Shown in pieces: positions 58,750 to 64,000 of a DNA stretch of 64,000 nt (the first letter of the stretch is position 1; the number at the start of each line of letters is the position of its first letter). The stretch spans positions 18,273-82,272 of the forward strand of contig JAFRDE010000041.1 in assembly GCA_017403985.1 (NCBI GenBank), written 5' to 3'. Below the pieces are notes generated by a model. That model made no database searches, had not been told where the DNA came from, and saw nothing but the letters and a program-made list of their open reading frames with translations. This stretch comes from Ruminococcus sp. GTDB lineage: Bacteria; Bacillota; Clostridia; Oscillospirales; Acutalibacteraceae. Made by a program: the position numbers and the translations under genes.

Positions 58750-60693
58750 TTACTTGATCGCCTTGGTATCGATCTCTTCCTTCATCATCGCCTTGTATTC
58801 CTCGAGCGACATGGAGCCGAGGTCGCCGTCCTTGCGGTGACGGATGGATACCGTGTTGTTCTCGATATCCTTGTCGCCGATAATAACCATGTACGGTACC
58901 TTCTGCACCTGCGCCTCGCGGATCTTGTAGCCGATTTTCTCGTTTCTGTCGTCGACCTCGACGCGCATGCCCATGTCTTCGAGTTCTTTCGCGATCTCAT
59001 AGACGCGATCGAAATGACGGTCGGCGATGGGCAGGAGCTTGACCTGTACGGGCGCGAGCCACAGCGGGAAAGCGCCTGCGTACTTCTCGATCAGGAGAGC
59101 CAAGGTGCGCTCATAGCAGCCGATAGAGGTGCGGTGGATGATATAGGGATTCTTCTTCACGCCGTCGCGGTCGACATATTCCATGCCGAACTTTTCGGCG
59201 ATCATCGGGTCGATCTGAATGGTGATCAGGGTATCTTCCTTGCCGAATACGTTCTTGATCTGGATATCGAGCTTCGGACCGTAGAACGCCGCCTCGCCGA
59301 TACCGATCTTGTAGTTGATGCCGAGATCGTCGAGGATCTTGCCCATCATGCCCTGGACGTTGTTCCACTCTTCCTCGGTGCCGATGTACTTCTCGCGGTC
59401 GTTGGGATCCCACTGGGAGAAGCGGTAGGAAACGTCGTCATACAGACCTAAGGTTTTCAGGCAATAGATCGCGAGGTTCAGGCAGTGCTCGAACTCGCCC
59501 TCTAACTGCTCGGGGGTACACATCAGATGACCCTCGGAGATCGTGAACTGGCGAACGCGGATCAGACCGTGCATCTCGCCGCTCGCCTCATTGCGGAACA
59601 GGGTCGAGGTCTCGTTCAGACGCATGGGCAGGTCGCGGTAGCTTCTGCCGCGGTTGAGGAATACCTGATACTGGAACGGACAGGTCATCGGACGCAGGGC
59701 GTAAACCTCGTCGTCATTATCGGGGTCGCCGAGAATGAACATGCCGTCCTGATAGTGATCCCAGTGACCGCTGATCTTGTACAGATCGGACTTCGCCATG
59801 AACGGAGTCTTGGTCAGCTGCCAGCCGTTCTTCTGCTCGACGTCCTCTACCCAGCGCTGTAAGAGCTGGATGATGCGCGCGCCCTTGGGCAGCATGATCG
59901 GCAGACCCTGACCGATATAGTCGACAGTGGTAAAGAGCTCCAGCTCCCTGCCGAGCTTATTATGATCGCGCTTTAACGCCTCTTCCCTGCGCGTGATGTA
60001 CTCTTCGAGCATCGAAGCCTTCGGGAAGGAAATGCCGTATACGCGGCAGAGCTGGTGGTTCTTGCTGTCACCGCGCCAGTAAGCGCCGGTGCAGTTAGTG
60101 AGCTTGAAAGCTTTGACGGGAGCAACGCTCATCAGGTGAGGACCCGCGCAAAGGTCGACGAATTCCGCCTGCTTATAAAAGCTGATTGGCTCGCCCTTGC
60201 CGGCGTGTTCGGCGGCTAATTCGACCTTATAGGGTTCTTCCATCTCTTTGAGGAAATCCATCGCGTCCTGAGGCGCCTTTTCAAAGCGGCTGATCTCGAT
60301 ACCGGACTTGACGATCTTCTTCATCTCGGCTTCGATCTTCGCGATGTCCTCCGCGTCAAAGGGCTTTTCAAGGTCAAAATCATAGTAAAAACCTTCGTCG
60401 ATGGACGGACCGATAGCGAGCTTCGCTTCGGGATACAGGCGCTTGACCGCCTGCGCCAAAATATGAGAGGTCGTGTGCCAGAAAGCCTGCTTGCCCTCGT
60501 CGTCGTCGAAGGTCAGCAGCTCGACCTTGCAGTCGGAAGTCAGCTCAGTACGCAGATCGCAGACCTTGCCGTCGACCAGCGCGGCACAGACGTTTTTGTA
60601 AAGACCCATCGAAATGGACTTGGCGATTTCAGCGGGCGTGATGTTCTCTTCAAATTCTTTGACAACGCCGCCTTTTAATTCTACATTGATCAT
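58750..60693 (-). CDS. thrS: Threonine-tRNA ligase
   Basis: 647 residues, full length. N-terminal TGS domain (1-60), editing domain with HTTSHILAQAVKRLYP and GEPISFYKQAEFVDLCAGPHLMS, catalytic core with LRPMTCPFQYQVF and RMNETSTLFRNEASGEMHGLIRVRQF, C-terminal anticodon domain. T-box controlled. SD AGGAG precedes the ATG. Confidence 0.98.
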   Translation of the reverse strand: MINVELKGGVVKEFEENITPAEIAKSISMGLYKNVCAALVDGKVCDLRTELTSDCKVELLTFDDDEGKQAFWHTTSHILAQAVKRLYPEAKLAIGPSIDEGFYYDFDLEKPFDAEDIAKIEAEMKKIVKSGIEISRFEKAPQDAMDFLKEMEEPYKVELAAEHAGKGEPISFYKQAEFVDLCAGPHLMSVAPVKAFKLTNCTGAYWRGDSKNHQLCRVYGISFPKASMLEEYITRREEALKRDHNKLGRELELFTTVDYIGQGLPIMLPKGARIIQLLQRWVEDVEQKNGWQLTKTPFMAKSDLYKISGHWDHYQDGMFILGDPDNDDEVYALRPMTCPFQYQVFLNRGRSYRDLPMRLNETSTLFRNEASGEMHGLIRVRQFTISEGHLMCTPEQLEGEFEHCLNLAIYCLKTLGLYDDVSYRFSQWDPNDREKYIGTEEEWNNVQGMMGKILDDLGINYKIGIGEAAFYGPKLDIQIKNVFGKEDTLITIQIDPMIAEKFGMEYVDRDGVKKNPYIIHRTSIGCYERTLALLIEKYAGAFPLWLAPVQVKLLPIADRHFDRVYEIAKELEDMGMRVEVDDRNEKIGYKIREAQVQKVPYMVIIGDKDIENNTVSIRHRKDGDLGSMSLEEYKAMMKEEIDTKAIK

Positions 60694-60713
60694 AGTATCT
60701 TCTCCTTTTTATT

Positions 60714-60751
60714 CGGTTGAGATTGACGCGGGCTAAAGCCCTCGCAATGAC
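60714..60751. repeat. Solo end of family B repeat in the thrS leader
   Basis: CGGTTGAGATTGACGCGGGC..CTCGCAATGACA between the T-box terminator and the thrS SD. Confidence 0.8.
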
Positions 60752-60765
60752 AATTATAATAAAAA

Positions 60766-60997
60766 GCCCTGCTATTTCCGAAGAAATAACAGGGCGTATT
60801 TACGCGGTTCCACCTGATTCGGTACAAAAGTACCCTCATAATATGCCTTAACGCGGCGTACGTCGCTCCATTTCCTGAGCGAGACACACTTTCGTGCGAG
60901 GGGCGGTATCCGCTGCTTTACGCGTCGTCTTGCACCGACCGACGACTCTCTGGAGCGATACGGCAAAGGACATGTCCCCTGTCTGATGATTCGATTA
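60766..60997 (-). promoter_or_regulatory. T-box riboswitch leader of thrS
   Basis: Stem I region with AGAGAGTCGTCGGTCGG, the conserved AGGTGGAACCGCG T-box (60803-60815) and a terminator GCCCTGTTATTTC / GAAATAGCAGGGC with TTTTTATT (60766-60795). An ACC threonine codon lies in GGATACCGCC on the stem I 3' side, a plausible specifier. Confidence 0.93.
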
Positions 60998-61003
60998 ATC
61001 AAT

Positions 61004-61032
61004 AATATATCACCATAAAACATCGCTGTCAA
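61004..61032 (-). promoter_or_regulatory. Promoter of the thrS T-box leader
   Basis: TTGACA (perfect), 17 bases, TATATT on the minus strand; start near 60997. Confidence 0.8.
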
Positions 61033-61047
61033 TGGTAAATTTGAAAA

Positions 61048-62436
61048 TTATATCAAATGCGCGAGCTCCATCTGGATCTCAACGGGATCAAGAACGTTGA
61101 TCTCACCGTCAAAATTCACGTCGGAGGAGGCGATCTGCGTACCGTTGAGCGGATGTATCCGCGCGATATACAGCTGAATCAGCGTAGCGTCGACGATGTT
61201 GAGGCTGTTATCGGTATCGGCGTCGCCCATGATCGTATTCGTCTGATCGAAAGCAGACGCCGCGGCGGAATCCTGCATACAGCAAACGACCGCTTTATCG
61301 CAACCGGAGAGCGCCTGTGAGCTGATATCCTTTGTCTCGGGAGATACGGAAAGTCCCTCTAAAGCGGTACAGCCGTCAAAGGCATTGTCAAGAACAGCGG
61401 ATACGCCGTCGGACAAAAGCGTATAATTCAGCGCGGTACAATCCTTGAACGCGTTATAGGACAGGGTCAGATCGGAGCCGCATATCGCCGCACTTGTCAC
61501 AGAAGCGTCGCCGCGGAAAGCACCCTGACCGATATATGATAAGGTAGCGGGAGTAATGAGCTCTTTAAGCGACTTGCATCCTCTGAAAGCGCCGTCGCCG
61601 ACGGTGACCAGTCCCTCGCTGAAGGATACCGTTTCCAGACCGACGCAGTCGGCAAAGGCATAAGCGTCGATCGCGTAAACGCTCGCGGGAATGATAACGG
61701 ACTTCATCTTTGAGCTCGAAAACGCGTGCGGCGCGATCCTGCTGACGCTGTCGGGAACGATCACATCGGTCTCGGATCCCTGATATCGGATCAGCACGCC
61801 GTCGCCCTCTGTTACGAAATCTCCCGCTTTTTGCAGATAAGGAGTCCCGTCGAAAGCATAGGCGCCGATCTCGCTGACCGTCGACGGAAGATTAACGGCA
61901 GCAAGCGAGGAACATCCGTAGAACGCGCCTGTTCCGATACTGATCAGCCCTTCGTTCGCGGTAAACGACTTGAGGTATGTGCACTTTGCGAACGCGTAGG
62001 ACGCGACCGCAGTGCAGCGCAGAGGGATCGACACACTGTCGGACGTACCGTTATACCACAGCAGGGTGTTGCCGAGCATCAGGTACTTAGCCGTACTGTT
62101 TTCAAGATACGGCGTATGGCGGAAAGCCATATCGCCGACTCTGCCGACACTGTTGCCGCCGCTGACGGTACTCAGCGAGGTACAGCCGTAAAAGGCTCTG
62201 TCCCCTATCGCGTACACCTTATCATGCAGCGTCACACTGCGCAGAGAGGTGTTGTTTTCAAAAGCGCCCGCGCCGATCTCACTGACGGAATCCGGTACGG
62301 TAACGTCGGTATCGGTACCGCTGTACTTCACCAAAATGCCCGAACGCACGTCAAAATCCGAATGTGCGGCGTTGATCGGCATAATAAAGAAAGAGGATAA
62401 CAGAAGCAGCGCCAATAATACGCAAATCTTTTTCAT
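61048..62436 (-). CDS. Secreted leucine-rich-repeat (BspA-type) protein with dockerin
   Basis: 462 residues. A signal peptide (about 1-24) is followed by BspA-like LRR_5 repeats of about 23 residues (pattern: VSEIGAGAFENNTSLRSVTL, IGDRAFYGCTSL), about a dozen in all, with two VTEGD/VKYSG-type breaks, and a C-terminal dockerin (GDADTDNSLNIVDATLIQLY and DVNFDGEINVLDPVEIQ). LRR_5 proteins bind host or plant surfaces; here it is tethered through cohesin. ATG at 62436 has AAAGGAGG 8 bases upstream. Confidence 0.85.
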   Translation of the reverse strand: MKKICVLLALLLLSSFFIMPINAAHSDFDVRSGILVKYSGTDTDVTVPDSVSEIGAGAFENNTSLRSVTLHDKVYAIGDRAFYGCTSLSTVSGGNSVGRVGDMAFRHTPYLENSTAKYLMLGNTLLWYNGTSDSVSIPLRCTAVASYAFAKCTYLKSFTANEGLISIGTGAFYGCSSLAAVNLPSTVSEIGAYAFDGTPYLQKAGDFVTEGDGVLIRYQGSETDVIVPDSVSRIAPHAFSSSKMKSVIIPASVYAIDAYAFADCVGLETVSFSEGLVTVGDGAFRGCKSLKELITPATLSYIGQGAFRGDASVTSAAICGSDLTLSYNAFKDCTALNYTLLSDGVSAVLDNAFDGCTALEGLSVSPETKDISSQALSGCDKAVVCCMQDSAAASAFDQTNTIMGDADTDNSLNIVDATLIQLYIARIHPLNGTQIASSDVNFDGEINVLDPVEIQMELAHLI

Positions 62437-62506
62437 ACTGTCATCCTCCTTTATCATTTATTTCGTTTATATCATCGCAGGCTCAGCCTGCATAAGACTG
62501 ACGGAA

Positions 62507-63631
62507 TCAGTCGGACTGTTCGTTGATCTCGAGGATCAGCCTGTCGATATCGTCCAGCCGCGCTTCATAATCCTTCGGTCTTTGATCATCATCTTCTTCA
62601 GCTATTTCAGTCAGATAGCTATCCGCGTCGGCTTTCTTTTCTTCACTGTCCTCCGGTTCTTCATCCTCAAGCTGCATCTCCTGATACAAAAAGCCGTCGG
62701 TGTCGCGGGATTCCATAACGGATTCGTCCATTACCTGTTCGGTATCGTTATCATCCTCGCCCTGATTGCTGGCGATGAATCCCTCTACTTTTTCATCGGA
62801 AATGTCGACCCGGGGAACGTCGTCGGTGACGAACTCGATCTCGTCCTGCCTGCGGACAAAAATGCTGATCTCGATCAGAACACACAGGATATACAAACCG
62901 AACATCGTGATCTCAAGCGGCTGGATATTATCCAGAATGACCTCGCTGTTGAACGCGAACATCAGACGATAAATACCGTAAGGCACCATCACCGCTGCAG
63001 CGGGCAAGCCGAAAACAAAGCAGTTCTTGACAGCGCGCTTAACTTTTGTCAGCGACAGCATCAGCGCGTAGTTATAGAAGAACAGCGTCGCAAACAGATA
63101 GCAGATCAGGCTGCTGACGTCGGCGAGACGGATAGAGATCGTCGTGAACGTCACAAAGCAGAGGATCATCCTGACCGCGCAGAAAAGAGCGGGGATCACG
63201 TTCAGAAGAGAGAACTGCTTCCCCTCCTTATAGCGGAAGGAGTGATTCAGTCCGAGCACGATGAACACGATCGCAGACAGCAGTGCCAATACAGCCGAGA
63301 TAACGCTGAGTACATCGACGATGCCGGAGCTGAAGCTGTGAAACAGCGTGTTCGCGCCGTCGGCAGCCAACAGAATCGCCGAAAGCAAGCCGAAAATACC
63401 CGCGGGATAATTGCAGTGCGGCAGATAATAAGCGGCGATCTTCTTATCGGCAAGCGTAAAGATAAAGGTAAAAATTAATATCAAAGCAACGCACCCGAGG
63501 AACAGGTACTCGAGTATCAGATTGCTCAGTCCCAATAAGGTACCCTCAGGCAAAAAGCCCTGTACGAGCTTCAGAAAGCACCCGAGCAGCGCCAGAGGAA
63601 TAAACGTTATCCAAGACAATTTGGATTTCAT
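62507..63631 (-). CDS. Polytopic membrane protein with acidic C-terminal tail
   Basis: 374 residues. About eight to nine hydrophobic segments over residues 5-255, then a long acidic cytoplasmic tail (about 265-374) rich in Glu/Asp with EEPEDSEEKKADADSYL-like composition. Not recognised as a known transporter or enzyme. ATG at 63631 has AAGGAG at 7 bases; upstream frame is rejected. Own unit upstream of the LRR-dockerin gene. Confidence 0.75.
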   Translation of the reverse strand: MKSKLSWITFIPLALLGCFLKLVQGFLPEGTLLGLSNLILEYLFLGCVALILIFTFIFTLADKKIAAYYLPHCNYPAGIFGLLSAILLAADGANTLFHSFSSGIVDVLSVISAVLALLSAIVFIVLGLNHSFRYKEGKQFSLLNVIPALFCAVRMILCFVTFTTISIRLADVSSLICYLFATLFFYNYALMLSLTKVKRAVKNCFVFGLPAAAVMVPYGIYRLMFAFNSEVILDNIQPLEITMFGLYILCVLIEISIFVRRQDEIEFVTDDVPRVDISDEKVEGFIASNQGEDDNDTEQVMDESVMESRDTDGFLYQEMQLEDEEPEDSEEKKADADSYLTEIAEEDDDQRPKDYEARLDDIDRLILEINEQSD

Positions 63632-63745
63632 AATCATGCTCCTTATATCAGCCTGACGGGAGTATTTCATACTCGCGCAAGCCACCTAATAATCTACCAT
63701 ATATTGTATATGAACCTGCACATACTGTCAAGTTAAGGTTTTGTA

Positions 63746-63862
63746 AACAGTTGACGGTTGGCAGTTGATAGTTGATAGTAAGTAATTGTGATTAAACAAG
63801 AGAAGAAAGATGACAGAAGAATATACTACACTTCTAACTCATAACTCCTAACTCCTCACTAA
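63746..63862. repeat. Family D tract and CTAACTCC tract at the right edge
   Basis: CAGTTGACGGTTGGCAGTTG.. (63746-63780) and TCTAACTCATAACTCCTAAC.. (63836-63860), related to tracts near 33731 and 53086. No gene is present from 63632 to the window end. Confidence 0.65.
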
Positions 63863-63865
63863 ATC

Positions 63866-64000
63866 ATGACCACCCGTCAAACGGGTGGTTTGCTCTGGGG
63901 CTATAAGCCCCTGTTACTGACCCGCGTCTCAAGGCGCGGGCTTTAACTTTGTTCAAGCCTTATTGTCTTTGCCTCTTTGGCTACCCCTAAAGGGGTTTAT
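63866..64000. other. Stacked hairpins resembling an IS200/IS605-type end or guide RNA, cut by window
   Basis: Four hairpins in sequence: ACCACCCGT/ACGGGTGGT (63869-63889), GGGGCT/AGCCCC (63897-63911), CCCGCG/CGCGGG (63921-63940, followed by CTTTAACTTT) and ACCCCT/AGGGGT (63983-63996). Hairpins near ends and structured RNA are features of IS200/IS605 elements. No transposase is seen within the window. Confidence 0.35.

Overview
The window looks like a chromosomal segment from an anaerobic gut or rumen clostridium of the Ruminococcus type (Firmicutes, Oscillospirales). The evidence is four secreted proteins with dockerin modules, an extracellular starch-degrading amylase, fermentation genes (L-lactate dehydrogenase, acetate kinase, biotin-dependent carboxyltransferases), T-box control of alaS and thrS, a sporulation-type YtfJ protein, and Gram-positive gene order (dnaG-rpoD, scpA-scpB-dacF-rluB, tmk, mltG). 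No phage or plasmid backbone and no CRISPR array was seen.

Layout. 1-1.9 kb: phosphoribosyltransferase (cut by the window edge), HIT protein, ldh (all minus). 2.1-10.5 kb (plus): amidohydrolase and Na+:solute symporter, then a promoter-led operon paaK-iorA-iorB-paaK-ACT that probably activates arylacetates and converts them reductively to arylpyruvates. 10.5-15 kb (minus): DUF1643 protein and a 1243-residue amylase with an internal dockerin and five starch-binding modules. 15-22.5 kb: two small membrane proteins, an IclR regulator facing a molybdate/tungstate uptake and molybdopterin cofactor operon (modABC, moaA, moaC, MOSC, moeA-like, mogA). 22.7-27.3 kb: dockerin protein, ackA, TmcAL, and a TIR-domain membrane protein. 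27.4-30.8 kb (minus): an operon with the three catalytic parts of a biotin-dependent transcarboxylase or decarboxylase plus a small membrane zinc-ribbon protein. 30.9-36.8 kb (minus): conserved cell-division/envelope operon (M50 protease, scpA, scpB, DUF2953, ytfJ, dacF, rluB), nearly every gap of which carries a dispersed repeat. 37-43.4 kb: rpmB, a large repeat-and-dockerin protein, alaS with a T-box. 43.4-49.4 kb (minus): U32 protein, mltG, folate cyclo-ligase, DJ-1 protein, tmk, azlCD. 49.7-50.9 kb: six tRNAs around a DNA glycosylase gene. 51-57.7 kb (minus): hslO, methyltransferase, YerC-like regulator, metallopeptidase, rpoD, dnaG, YigZ, rpmE. 57.8-64 kb: a VanY-like protein that has lost its zinc ligands, thrS with a T-box, an LRR-dockerin protein, a membrane protein, and at the right edge stacked hairpins resembling the end of an IS200/IS605-type element.

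The most unusual feature is the density of short dispersed repeats. At least four families recur: (A) a GGCTCCCTTT/AAAGGGAGCC hairpin, one copy of which lies in a 124-bp element that has split the azlCD terminator and is flanked by a 10-bp direct repeat; (B) a roughly 130-bp element with GTCATTSCGAGG inverted ends, plus solo ends; (C) a 48-bp GTAGGGAC...GTCCCTAC double hairpin that supplies the TAG stop codon of two genes; and (D) GTGAYCAGT-type tracts. Family B ends lie between the T-box terminator and the ribosome binding site of both T-box genes. Functional calls rest on motif recognition by eye; no database search was run.
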